Positions 35,450 to 43,331 of a stretch of DNA of 64,000 nt are shown one piece after another. Source of the DNA: Chloroflexota bacterium (GTDB lineage Bacteria; Chloroflexota; Limnocylindria; Limnocylindrales; CSP1-4); the NCBI GenBank assembly GCA_021786265.1, contig JAJYNP010000005.1, positions 100,650-164,649 of the forward strand, in the 5' to 3' direction. The notes beneath the pieces are model-generated. The model was not told the DNA's origin. It made no database searches and saw nothing but the letters and a program-made list of their open reading frames with translations. The stretch's first letter is position 1, and each line of letters opens with the position of its first letter. A program made the translations under genes and the position numbers.

Positions 35450-36931
35450 ATGGTGAAGACGGACCACGGCCCAGCCCTGGCCGATGCCCTGGGGACCTGG
35501 GCGGGCGGTCCAGGCCCGCTCTACGCGCAGCTGGCGTACGCGCTCCAGCGGCGGCTCGAAGGCGGGCTCCTGCCGCCGGGTGCCCGGCTCCCCTCGGAGC
35601 GCGCCCTCGGCACTGCCCTTGGCGTGAGCCGGACGACCGTGGTGGCCGCCTACGATCAGCTACGCGCCGCGGGCTGGCTGCGCAGCTATCGCGGGAGCGG
35701 CACCCGCGTCGCGCACGGGCTCCGCGCCTCGGCCTCCCCGGCCGAGCTCGGGGGCGCGGGCGGGGCCGTCGAGCCCCTGGAGGAAGGGCCGTTCGCCTTC
35801 GAACCCCCGCCCGAGGACATCGAGCTGACCGTCGGCGCGCTGCCGGGCGCCGCGGTGATCGCAGCGGAGGCACGGCGCGTCGCTGAGGAGGACCTGCCCG
35901 GGCTGCTCCGCTCGTTCGGCTACCTGCCCTTCGGGCTGCCGGCCCTGCGCCAGGCGGTGGCGGCCCACCTGCGCGAGCTCGGCGTGCCTTCCGTCGCCGA
36001 GGAGGTTCTCATCACGAGCGGGGCGCAGCAGGCGATCGATCTCCTCGCCCGTCACTTCGGCGGGCCGGGCATATCGGTCATCCTCGAGAACCCCACCTAC
36101 CCGCCGGCGATCGATGTCTTCCGCGCCTCCGGGGCGCGCCTCATTCCGGTGCCGCTCGATGAGGAGGGCATCCGCACCGACCTGCTACGTGTCCAGGCCC
36201 AGCACAGCCGGGCGCAGCTCCTCTTCCTCAACCCGATCTGCCACAACCCGACCGGGACGACGCTGTCCGAGTCGCGCCGACGCGACATTGCCCGCCTCGC
36301 GGCCGACTTCGGATTGACCGTGATCGACGACCTCACCAGTGCCTATCTCACCTTCGACGAGCAGCCGCCGGTGCCCATCGCGGCGGCGGGTGAGCGGGAG
36401 CGCGTGATCACCATCGGTTCGTTGAGCAAGGTGGCCTGGGGCGGCCTGCGTGTCGGGTGGATTCGGGCCCCACGCTCGCTCATCGCCGGGCTTGCGGCCC
36501 GCAAAGTCGACATGGACCTCTCGACGAGCCTCTTCAGCCAGGCCCTGGCGGTGCGACTCCTCGCGCGCTTCGACGAGCTCGTCCCGCTCGCGCAGGGGGC
36601 CGCGCGCGTCCGCCTCGACGCGCTCGAGCAGGCCCTGCGTCGGGAACTGCCGAGCTGGAGCTGGGTCCGTCCCGCCGGCGGCCTCTGTCTGTGGGTTCAC
36701 CTGCCCGCCGGCGATGCGGCGGCCTTCTCACACCTCGCCGCGGACCATGCCGTGATCGTCCGGCCGGGCCCGCAGTTCTCGGCGGACGGCTCCTGTCGGG
36801 ACCGCCTGCGCCTGGCCTACGGCCACGAGCCCGTGTTGCTCGCGGAGGCCGTGACGCGCCTCGCGGCCGCCTGGTCGAACTTCCGGCCGGCGAGCCTGCG
36901 GAGCCCTCGTGGCGTCACCATTACCGTGTAG
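35450..36931 (+). CDS. MocR-type regulator (GntR winged helix fused to class I aminotransferase domain)
   Basis: A 493-residue protein. Residues about 20-90 form a GntR winged helix (LYAQLAYALQRRLEGGLLPP, GARLPSERALGTALGVSRTT, VAAYDQLRAAGWLRSYRGSG). Residues about 130-480 are an aminotransferase fold with NPICHNPTGT, DDLTSAYLTF (D that contacts the pyridine), and IGSLSKVAWGGLRVGW containing the Schiff-base lysine. MocR proteins sense pyridoxal phosphate or an amino acid adduct and usually control adjacent metabolic genes. No such gene follows directly; the next downstream DNA is a peptidase remnant on the other strand. The ATG at 35450 is chosen over the GTG at 35432 because a palindrome occupies the latter. 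Confidence 0.88.
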   Translation: MVKTDHGPALADALGTWAGGPGPLYAQLAYALQRRLEGGLLPPGARLPSERALGTALGVSRTTVVAAYDQLRAAGWLRSYRGSGTRVAHGLRASASPAELGGAGGAVEPLEEGPFAFEPPPEDIELTVGALPGAAVIAAEARRVAEEDLPGLLRSFGYLPFGLPALRQAVAAHLRELGVPSVAEEVLITSGAQQAIDLLARHFGGPGISVILENPTYPPAIDVFRASGARLIPVPLDEEGIRTDLLRVQAQHSRAQLLFLNPICHNPTGTTLSESRRRDIARLAADFGLTVIDDLTSAYLTFDEQPPVPIAAAGERERVITIGSLSKVAWGGLRVGWIRAPRSLIAGLAARKVDMDLSTSLFSQALAVRLLARFDELVPLAQGAARVRLDALEQALRRELPSWSWVRPAGGLCLWVHLPAGDAAAFSHLAADHAVIVRPGPQFSADGSCRDRLRLAYGHEPVLLAEAVTRLAAAWSNFRPASLRSPRGVTITV

Positions 36932-36997
36932 CAACACTGATCGGCGTGGGTTTGCGAAGGCGGACCGAGCCCCGTGGCGGATCAGGTCCGGGGCGAA

Positions 36998-37468
36998 GCG
37001 GCACCATCCGCGCATGGTACTGATCGGCGTGCTGCCCGCCGGCAGGGCGTTCTGCCAGCCTGGCTTCGGGAAGACCTGGCTGAAGCCGCCGCCGGAGAAG
37101 GTCCAGGCCACCTCGGCCGCGCCACCGAAGGCGGGATTGGAGCATCTGGCGCCCACCCCGGAAACGATGTAGGGGGTCCTGGCTTCGCTGGTGGTGGCCG
37201 TCGGATCGGTGCACAGATAGGTGCCGCCAACCCCCGTCACCAGCGGATCGGAGGCCGGCCACTCCACGCTGGGATACGGGAGCAGGAAGCCACCCCTGGC
37301 CACCGGCTGCTTGGTGCCGTTGGCCGTCCCGCTGTCGCCCGAGGCCGCCAGGACGGTGACGCCGCTCTGCGCCGCCGAGATGAAGGCGTGCCGCAGGGTC
37401 ATCAGGGACTGGACGCTGCCGAAGGATGTCGGGTCCGGCCGGCGGCCAGAAGACCGATCGGCGAACAA
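36998..37468 (-). pseudogene. Sedolisin (S53) serine peptidase remnant
   Basis: The frame reads SFGSVQSLMTLRHAFISAAQ, SGVTVLAASGDSGTANGTKQ, LPYPSVEWPASDPLVTGVGG and SGGGFSQVFPKPGW. These are the S53 regions around the conserved 'VTV.AsSGDSG' and 'P.S.P.vtgVGGT', which in active enzymes precede the catalytic SGTS serine. Homology ends about 36998 in STPISTMRG, before the serine block. The first 300 residues (prodomain, Glu and Asp of the triad) are not found in any frame, although a protein-like segment (IPPMSYVALSVADRGVLGVP, about 37650-37700) lies upstream. Probably a broken exported protease. Confidence 0.55.
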
Positions 37469-37838
37469 GAGCTCTGTCAGAGCCCCGACAATCGTGGTCG
37501 GCGCGCCCCCAGCAGCTCGCGGTTCCGTCGTTCACGATCGAGACCTGGTGGGCGCGACTACCCGGCCACGATGCCGGAACCGCCCTGCTCTGGTCCAGCG
37601 AGCGGCGAGGCCAGTCGGCTGCCGGACGTGGGTGAAGATGCACGGCACCCCCAGGACCCCTCGGTCGGCAACGGACAACGCGACGTACGACATCGGCGGG
37701 ATGATCCCGTGGTCGGCACCGGCGAAGCCGAGCGCGCCGGTGCTGGCGATGACCGCACCCGACCGGCGGCGCCCCGCCCGGCTGCGCAGCGTGCGCTGCT
37801 CGTTGGCGAGGCCGCGCAAGCCCGATCACGCAGAGCGA

Positions 37839-38228
37839 CTATCCCGTGGCGGCCGGCGGCTCACCTTGCCATGCATGCGCGGTGATCGCGAGGCAGGCGG
37901 CGCCGCCAGCGAGAGCGATCGCGCCACCCGTGAGACCCCAGCTTCCGGGGTTGCCGGGCACGGCGATTGCCGCCACGCCCAGATAGAGGAGACAGGCGCC
38001 GACCAGGAGCGCCAGCTCGTCGGCACCCCGGACCTGCGCGTGCAAAGCCTGCCACACGAGCGGGACGAAGCAGGCACCGGCGACGACTGCGAGGGCGAGC
38101 AGGGGCCAGTCGATGGGCCTCCGCCAGAACGGCGCCAGCAGCCGTCGCGGTTCGGGATAGACGAGCAGCAGGAGCAGCGATGCGCAGGCGAGGAGGACCT
38201 GCGGGTCGAACGGGAGATTCGCCACCAC
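37839..38228 (-). CDS. Small hydrophobic membrane protein, possibly 5'-truncated
   Basis: About 129 residues from a GTG at 38228, with four hydrophobic segments (LLACASLLLLLVYPEP, WPLLALAVVAGACFVPLVWQ, LALLVGACLLYLGVAAIAVP, WGLTGGAIALAGGAACLAIT). The reading frame continues upstream without a stop through the tRNA-Arg gene region, so the N-terminus may have been lost. The family is not recognised; short loops and strong hydrophobicity suggest a four-helix membrane bundle. Its 3' end faces the S53 remnant. Confidence 0.4.
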   Translation of the reverse strand: MVANLPFDPQVLLACASLLLLLVYPEPRRLLAPFWRRPIDWPLLALAVVAGACFVPLVWQALHAQVRGADELALLVGACLLYLGVAAIAVPGNPGSWGLTGGAIALAGGAACLAITAHAWQGEPPAATG

Positions 38229-38362
38229 GTCCGCGACAAGCGCGAACGTCCAGCGCCGGACCTCCGGGTGCGGCCTGGGCCCACGCCCAGACGAGCGGCG
38301 ACAGGGTCGGGAGCGTCCTCGCCATCGAGGTCGGCAGGCTGCTCTGGTCACGGGAGCTGTGG

Positions 38363-38435
38363 CGTCCCCGGCAGGATTCGAACCTGCGACCGACCGCTTA
38401 GAAGGCGGTTGCTCTGTCCACTGAGCTACGGGGAC
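38363..38435 (-). tRNA. tRNA-Arg (anticodon TCT)
   Basis: Read on the minus strand the sequence folds as a complete cloverleaf: acceptor GTCCCCG with CGGGGAC, D arm GCTC-AGTGGACA-GAGC, anticodon stem ACCGC/GCGGT with loop CTTCTAA (anticodon TCT), a short variable loop, T arm GCAGG-TTCGAAT-CCTGC, and discriminator G. CCA is not encoded. It lies between two protein genes. Such tRNA 3' ends are common integration sites, but no integrase is present in the window. Confidence 0.95.
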
Positions 38436-38531
38436 CCGGGCGAATCGTACCGTGCCATGCGAACGCGACCGTCGTGTCCCTGCGAACGTGACCGGCGCGC
38501 GCGGCCAACCGGGTGCTAGATTCGTGGCTCC

Positions 38532-39908
38532 GTGCCCGGCGTGGGCGCCGACGAGGGCCTGGCAGTGACGCTCGCGCGGCGTCCCGAGCCCGCGCATCGC
38601 CCCCGGTCGCAGGCCGCGCCGTCGATCCCGGACGAGCTGCCGCCGTTCCCGATCGAGCTCGAGTGGAAGACGCAGCGGCGGCTCTGGGGTCACGCCTTCC
38701 ACCCCATGTGCAGCTACCTGGCGTCGTTCCCGGCCGGGCTCGCGCACGCGTTCATCGGGCGATATACGCGCCCGGGCGACGTGGTGCTCGATCCGTTCAG
38801 CGGCCGCGGCACCACGCCGCTGCAGGCGTGCGCCGAGGGTCGCCTGGGTGTCGGAAACGACCTGTACCCGCTCGCCCACCTGCTGACCGCGGCCAAGGTC
38901 GACCCACCCGAACCTCCCGAGCTGTTCGACCGCCTGGACGAGCTCCGCGCGGGGTGGATGGCACGGGCCGCGGGCCGCCCCGGCCGCGCGTCCGACGAGT
39001 CGCCCGAGGTCGCCCTTGCCTTCCACCCACGGACGCTCGACCAGCTCCTCTACCTGCGCTCGACGCTCGATCCGGCGGATCGGGCAGACCGGTTCCTGAC
39101 GGCGACGACCGCGGGCATCCTCCACGGCCGCGGCAACGCATTCCTGTCGACCCTGATGCCGAACGCGTTCGCGCTGCCGCCGTCGTACGTGCGCCGGTAC
39201 GCAGCGGCGAGCGGCTTCGTGCCGGAGGAGCGCGACGTTTTCGACGCTCTCCGCGCGAAGACGCGGCGGCTGCTGCGGGACTCACGTCCGCCGGTGCGGG
39301 GACTGGCGCTCCTGGGGGACGCGCGGGACGCCGGCACCCGCACGCGCGATGCGCTCCGCGAGCGCTCTCTGCCGGGACGTGCACGCCTGGTGGTCACCAG
39401 CCCGCCATACCTGCGCGTGGTCCGGTACGGGGCGTTCAACTGGCTCCGGCTCTGGTTCCTGGGGCTCGTGCCCGAGGAGGTCGACGCCACGCTCGATCAC
39501 GCGCACCGGCCGCAGGCCTACCTGGGGTTTCTTCGGGAGGTCCTGGCGGGTCTGCGCGTCGTGCTGGCCGACGACGCCGTCGTCGTGCTCGTGCTCGGCG
39601 ACGTCGAGTCGGACGGGGGCCACCGGCTCCCGCGCGAGATCGACCTGGCGGCACGGGCGTGGGAGGAGGCGGCCCAGCCGGAGGGATACCGGCTCGCCGG
39701 CATCGCCGTCGACGAGATCGCAGCCCATCGCAAGTCGACGAAGCTCTGGGGAGACGAGGCGGGGCGGGCCACGCGGATCGATCGCCTGCTGGTGATCGCG
39801 CCCACGGAACTCGGGAGGCGCCGGGCGCTGGCGGCCGCGGCGTTCCCGATCGACTGGACCTGGCCTCCCCCGACCCGGCCCGGTCTGGTCGCTCAGGGCA
39901 GCCGGTAG
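38532..39908 (+). CDS. Site-specific DNA methyltransferase (N4-cytosine/N6-adenine class)
   Basis: A 458-residue protein. Motif I (SAM binding) is DVVLDPFSGRGTTPLQAC at 83-100 and motif IV is TSPPYLR at 289-295; SPPY is typical of N4-cytosine or N6-adenine amino methyltransferases. The N-terminal IELEWKTQRRLWGHAFHPMC and the middle FHPRTLDQLLYLRSTLDPAD match the 'DNA methylase N-4/N-6' group lacking a clear target domain. Motif I precedes motif IV, an alpha- or gamma-like order. No restriction endonuclease or specificity subunit lies nearby, so it is a solitary methyltransferase (epigenetic or protective). The GTG at 38532 is the first start in frame. Its 3' end overlaps the convergent glycosyltransferase gene by 16 bases. 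Confidence 0.85.
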   Translation: MPGVGADEGLAVTLARRPEPAHRPRSQAAPSIPDELPPFPIELEWKTQRRLWGHAFHPMCSYLASFPAGLAHAFIGRYTRPGDVVLDPFSGRGTTPLQACAEGRLGVGNDLYPLAHLLTAAKVDPPEPPELFDRLDELRAGWMARAAGRPGRASDESPEVALAFHPRTLDQLLYLRSTLDPADRADRFLTATTAGILHGRGNAFLSTLMPNAFALPPSYVRRYAAASGFVPEERDVFDALRAKTRRLLRDSRPPVRGLALLGDARDAGTRTRDALRERSLPGRARLVVTSPPYLRVVRYGAFNWLRLWFLGLVPEEVDATLDHAHRPQAYLGFLREVLAGLRVVLADDAVVVLVLGDVESDGGHRLPREIDLAARAWEEAAQPEGYRLAGIAVDEIAAHRKSTKLWGDEAGRATRIDRLLVIAPTELGRRRALAAAAFPIDWTWPPPTRPGLVAQGSR

Positions 39909-41380
39909 AGGCAGGTCTCGCCCGGGCCCCAGGCCACGCACAGCTCCCTGGTGCGCGCCTCCCATGCCGCCCGGTGGAGCGCCGCCCACTCGGGAGCCGG
40001 ACCCGGCGTCAACACCCACCGGACGCCGCGCGTCTCGTACAGGTCGCCGGGGTTCACGCTGGTCGCGGGCCGCGACACGATGGTCGTCGCGCGCGCCTGC
40101 ATGGCGAGCACCGGCGCGAGGTCCCCCTGGATCACGGATCCCGGGGGCACCAGGGCGGCGATCCGTGCCTGGACAGCGGGCAGCGTCGAGGGCGTGGAGG
40201 TCACCCAGCCGAGGTCGAGGGCCACGCCGGGCGCGACGAGGGCGATGGCGAGCGCGAGGCCGGCACCCGCGGCGAGGATCCGTCGCTCTCCCGCCCACCG
40301 CACGGCCAGCGCGAACCCGAGGCCGGCGAGCACGGCCAGCGGCGGCAGGAGCGGGACCAGGTACCGGTTCGGGCGGTACGGGACGACCAGCAGGACGCCC
40401 ATCCCGACGGCGAACCAGCCGACGCACGCCGCGGCGAGGCGCCGCTGCTCCGCCGTCAGGTCGGCGCGGCGCACGAGGACCAGGAACAGCCCACCGGCAC
40501 CCGCGACCAGCAGCGGCAGCGCGAGCGGAATGCCGCCGTCGCTGCGGGTCGGGTACGACGTGATCCGACGGATGAGCTCGGTGACACTGTGCGGCAGCGG
40601 CTCCGGGGCCCAGATCCGGAGGTCGGTGGCCAGCGCGGCCGGCTGCGGGAGGGCGAAGACGGCCGCCCACGCGAGCGCCACGACGAGCAGGCCGAGGACG
40701 GCGCCCGCGACCGCGCGGCGGATTCCGGCTTCCCTCCACCCGGCCAGCGCCACACCACCGAGCATCCCCGCGGCCGCGAACCCCGCGCTGGCCTTGGTGG
40801 CGATCGCCAGCGCCAGCGCGACCCCCGCGAGGACGCCGGTCGCCAGCGAGGGACGGGATCGCGCGAGGAGCGCCAGCGCGGCGATCAGCCAGAGCATCAC
40901 CAGCGGTTCCAGGTAGGCCAGCCGGCCGTAGTAGAGCAGCAGCGCCGAGCCACCGAGCGCGGCGGCGGCGAGCGACGCGCCGACCGCGCCCAGCTGCCGT
41001 CGCAGCCCGACGCCGAGCGTGGCCAGCGCGACCGCCACGCAGGCGATCACGAGGAGGCGCGCCTGCACGATCCCGACCCCGGCGATCGCCAGCCACGCGG
41101 CCTCCAGCGCGCTGAACGGGAAGTTCAGCATGTACATCCGCCAGTCGTCGGTGGCCCACGCCCCGAACAGCACCAGGTTGCGCGCGTTCGCGACGTTCCA
41201 GCCCTCATCGGTGTACGGGCTGGTGCTGGCGGTCACGCCTCGGGCCGGATCGACGGCCACGGCAGTCACGAGCAGCACGAGGAAGGTCAGTGCGATCAGC
41301 ACCGGGACCGCGATACCGGGCGAACGGAAGGGCCCCGGGCGCAGTCCAGGACGGCGGCCCGGGGAGCGGAGCGCCGGCAC
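39893..41380 (-). CDS. GT-C family membrane glycosyltransferase (ArnT/PMT-like)
   Basis: A 495-residue protein with about eleven membrane helices. The signature acidic pair of GT39/GT83 enzymes occurs in the first extracellular loop, YTDEGWNVANARNLVLFGAW (D-E). GRLAYLEPLVMLWLIAALAL is the next conserved loop. The C-terminal 100 residues (VLAMQARATTIVSRPATSVN and GVRWVLTPGPAPEW) are extracellular. Such enzymes transfer a sugar from a polyprenyl-phosphate donor to protein, lipid or cell-wall glycan. It starts with a GTG at 41380, eight bases after the small upstream gene's stop, so the pair is co-transcribed. Confidence 0.82.
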   Translation of the reverse strand: MPALRSPGRRPGLRPGPFRSPGIAVPVLIALTFLVLLVTAVAVDPARGVTASTSPYTDEGWNVANARNLVLFGAWATDDWRMYMLNFPFSALEAAWLAIAGVGIVQARLLVIACVAVALATLGVGLRRQLGAVGASLAAAALGGSALLLYYGRLAYLEPLVMLWLIAALALLARSRPSLATGVLAGVALALAIATKASAGFAAAGMLGGVALAGWREAGIRRAVAGAVLGLLVVALAWAAVFALPQPAALATDLRIWAPEPLPHSVTELIRRITSYPTRSDGGIPLALPLLVAGAGGLFLVLVRRADLTAEQRRLAAACVGWFAVGMGVLLVVPYRPNRYLVPLLPPLAVLAGLGFALAVRWAGERRILAAGAGLALAIALVAPGVALDLGWVTSTPSTLPAVQARIAALVPPGSVIQGDLAPVLAMQARATTIVSRPATSVNPGDLYETRGVRWVLTPGPAPEWAALHRAAWEARTRELCVAWGPGETCLYRLP

Positions 41381-41388
41381 GCCCTCGG

Positions 41389-41616
41389 CTACGAGCGGAT
41401 CTCCCGCCTCGCCATCTCGCCCTCGATCTGCCGCTCGGCCTCCACGTACCGGTCGATCTGGTCGCGCACCTGGTTGGCCTCCGGCGTGTAGAGATGCACC
41501 TGCTGCTGGAGGATGTAGCTGAGGCGGCGGCTCGTCATCCGGACGTGGTCCAGGTTCTTCATCAGGACGAGCGGATCCATCGAGGCGAGATCGTCGGGGT
41601 GGTACATCTGGCGCAT
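41389..41616 (-). CDS. Small helical protein encoded before the glycosyltransferase
   Basis: A 75-residue protein, MRQMYHPDDLASMDPLVLMK... ending GEMARREIRS. It is charged and fully helical, with a glutamine/arginine-rich C-terminal half (RVRDQIDRYVEAERQIEGEM-like pattern) compatible with a short coiled coil. It lacks a signal or membrane segment. The stop lies eight bases before the glycosyltransferase GTG, so it may be a cytoplasmic partner or regulator of that enzyme. Family not recognised; an in-frame ATG nine codons upstream would lengthen it slightly. Confidence 0.55.
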   Translation of the reverse strand: MRQMYHPDDLASMDPLVLMKNLDHVRMTSRRLSYILQQQVHLYTPEANQVRDQIDRYVEAERQIEGEMARREIRS

Positions 41617-41664
41617 CGGGGCCGAGTATAGGGGCGGCGGCACGACGGTGCCGACCGACGCCAG

Positions 41665-41695
41665 AACGCCCCGCCGGTCTCCCGGACGGGGCGTT
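41665..41695 (-). terminator. Long GC hairpin between the 107-residue gene and the GT operon
   Basis: AACGCCCCG (41665-41673) pairs with CGGGGCGTT (41687-41695), and inside it CCGG pairs with CCGG around TCTC, giving a 13-pair stem with one bulged A. There is no clear T-tract on the minus strand and a short one (TTCCTCC) on the plus. It likely terminates transcription of the gene ending at 41746. Confidence 0.5.
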
Positions 41696-41745
41696 CCTCC
41701 GCGGCGATGATCGCCGTCACGATGGCAGTCGGTGGCCGGCCCTTC

Positions 41746-42069
41746 CTAACCCGCCCCCACTGGCTCGGGTGCCGGGCGTCGCGCCGCCCCCCTCCGCGCC
41801 GCGGCCCTCCGTTCCGCCGCGCGGGCGCACTCCGCTTGCACGAGGCTGCTCACCAGCGCCGCGAGTGCGGGCAGATCCGGCAGCGTGAACCGGATCCCGT
41901 GGTCCGCCAGCTCCATGTATCCCCACCCGCGGTAGAGGCCCCGGGCCGCCACCGCGCTCATCTCGTCGTACAGCTGCGGCCAGGAGACCGGGTGGCGTGC
42001 GTAGCAGAAGCGCACGAAGTCCACCGCCTCGGCGGTCGCTCCCGCACTGCGGGACCCGGCAGGCTCCAT
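41746..42069 (-). CDS. Hypothetical protein with aromatic SWPQLYDEM motif
   Basis: A 107-residue protein. The ATG at 42069 follows AAAGGAGGG, a very strong ribosome site. The core (DFVRFCYARHPVSWPQLYDE, MSAVAARGLYRGWGYMELAD, HGIRFTLPDLPALAALVSSL) is helical with conserved-looking aromatic residues. The C-terminal 25 residues are arginine/alanine-rich (AAERRAAARRGAARRPAPEP) and probably disordered or nucleic-acid binding. I do not recognise the family. It stands between the epimerase operon and the GT operon on the same strand, isolated by a hairpin downstream. Confidence 0.6.
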   Translation of the reverse strand: MEPAGSRSAGATAEAVDFVRFCYARHPVSWPQLYDEMSAVAARGLYRGWGYMELADHGIRFTLPDLPALAALVSSLVQAECARAAERRAAARRGAARRPAPEPVGAG

Positions 42070-42257
42070 CAATACAGACTCCCTCCTTTCCCCTACGCGG
42101 AACGCCCCGCTCCACGGGCGCGATCCAGCCCTCCAACGGCGTCCGCCCCGTGCCCCCACAGGCCACCGGGGTCTTCGGTGGGACATCCTAGGAGCGGTGG
42201 CCGGGTCGAGGAAGGGGTTCTGTCCACGACGTTGTCCACCAACTTGTCCACACGCGG

Positions 42258-43331
42258 TCAGGCCCGCAGGCGAACCCCCAGGCCAGGCGCGTCGGTCAGT
42301 CGCCAGCGACAGTCGTCGGACAGCTCCAGCCCCTCGTACGGGTCGGCCGCGAGCAGGAGCGAGCCGTCCAGGTCCACCCAGTCGGCCAGCGAGGCGACGG
42401 CCGCGGAGGCCGCGATCCCGACGCTCGTCTCCTCCATGCAGCCCAGGAACCGGCGGAGGCCCAGCTCCCGCGCCCGCTCCAGCATCCGTTTTGCCGGACC
42501 CACGCCCCCGCACTTCGCCAGCTTCACGTTCACGCCCTGGACCACGCCGACCAGCCCCTCCAGGTCGTCGTAGACCACGCAGCTCTCGTCGGCGACGATC
42601 GGCAGGCTCGAGCGTTCCTGCAGCCAGCGGAGCTGGTCGAGCCGGTGGGCGGGGAACGGTTGCTCGATCAGCTCGACCCCCAGCCGCTCCAGCTCGGGCA
42701 CCAGCCGGACCGCCTGTTCGGGCGGCCAGCCGGTGTTGGCGTCCACCCGGATCGGCCCGCCGTACACCGCGCGCACCGCCTCCAGCGTCTCGAGGTCCGC
42801 CGGGCCGCCGACCTTGATCTTGAGCGCCGGGAACCGGGTCGCCCGGGCCGCCCGCCGGCCCACCACGTCGGGCGTGTCGATGCCGATCGTGAAGTCGGTC
42901 GGAGGGATGCCGGGCGGCAGCTCGAGCAGCTGGTACACCGGCACGCCCAGGCGCTTGGCCGCCAGGTCGTGCAGCGCGATGTCGACCGCGCACTTCGCCG
43001 CCCCATGGTGGCGGATCGCCGCGTCCATGGCCGCCGAGGCCGCCTCGAGCGCGATCCGTGTCTCCGCCAGGTCCCGTCCCACCCGCTCCTCGAACGGGTC
43101 GACCGCGTCGAGGAGCAACGGCATGACGGCCGCGATCGTGTCGGGGTTCTCGCCGTAGTAGGTGTCCGGGAACCCCTCGCCCAGGCCGCTGCGGCCGGCC
43201 TCGCGATCTGCCGCTGCCGACAGCTCGGCGACCACGGTCACGGCGACCTCGCCGCTCATGTCGCGGGCGATGCGGAACGGGTCGCGGAACGGGATCCGGA
43301 GCGTGTCGGTGCCGACGCGCAGGCTGCTCAT
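42258..43331 (-). CDS. Dipeptide epimerase-like enolase-superfamily enzyme
   Basis: A 357-residue enolase-superfamily protein. The capping domain covers the first 110 residues. The barrel holds catalytic FPALKIKVGG (K-x-K), metal ligands IRVDANTGW (D), LIEQPFPAHRLDQ (E) and PIVADESCVV (D/E), and VNVKLAKCGGVGPA with the second catalytic lysine. This pattern fits L-Ala-D/L-Glu or other dipeptide epimerases, which invert the alpha-carbon of a peptide residue. The ATG at 43331 overlaps the DUF1611 stop by four bases (ATGA), so the two proteins act together. In the D-glutamate pathway (DgcN/DgcA-type) these same two families pair; substrate here is inferred from that. Confidence 0.85.
   Translation of the reverse strand: MSSLRVGTDTLRIPFRDPFRIARDMSGEVAVTVVAELSAAADREAGRSGLGEGFPDTYYGENPDTIAAVMPLLLDAVDPFEERVGRDLAETRIALEAASAAMDAAIRHHGAAKCAVDIALHDLAAKRLGVPVYQLLELPPGIPPTDFTIGIDTPDVVGRRAARATRFPALKIKVGGPADLETLEAVRAVYGGPIRVDANTGWPPEQAVRLVPELERLGVELIEQPFPAHRLDQLRWLQERSSLPIVADESCVVYDDLEGLVGVVQGVNVKLAKCGGVGPAKRMLERARELGLRRFLGCMEETSVGIAASAAVASLADWVDLDGSLLLAADPYEGLELSDDCRWRLTDAPGLGVRLRA

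Noticed and set aside
37532..37819. Minus-strand frame of 95 residues containing GADHGIIPPMSYVALSVADR
   Set aside because: Protein-like in its middle, but no ribosome site, arginine-rich ends and no family match. It could be a remnant of the S53 gene or of something else, so it is mentioned only in the S53 entry.
38363..38435. Phage or island attachment site at the tRNA-Arg 3' end
   Set aside because: No integrase gene and no second copy of the tRNA 3' end was noticed in the window.
39282..41159. Long minus-strand frame across the methyltransferase and glycosyltransferase genes
   Set aside because: Out of frame with the glycosyltransferase and arginine/glycine-rich; an antisense or overlap shadow.
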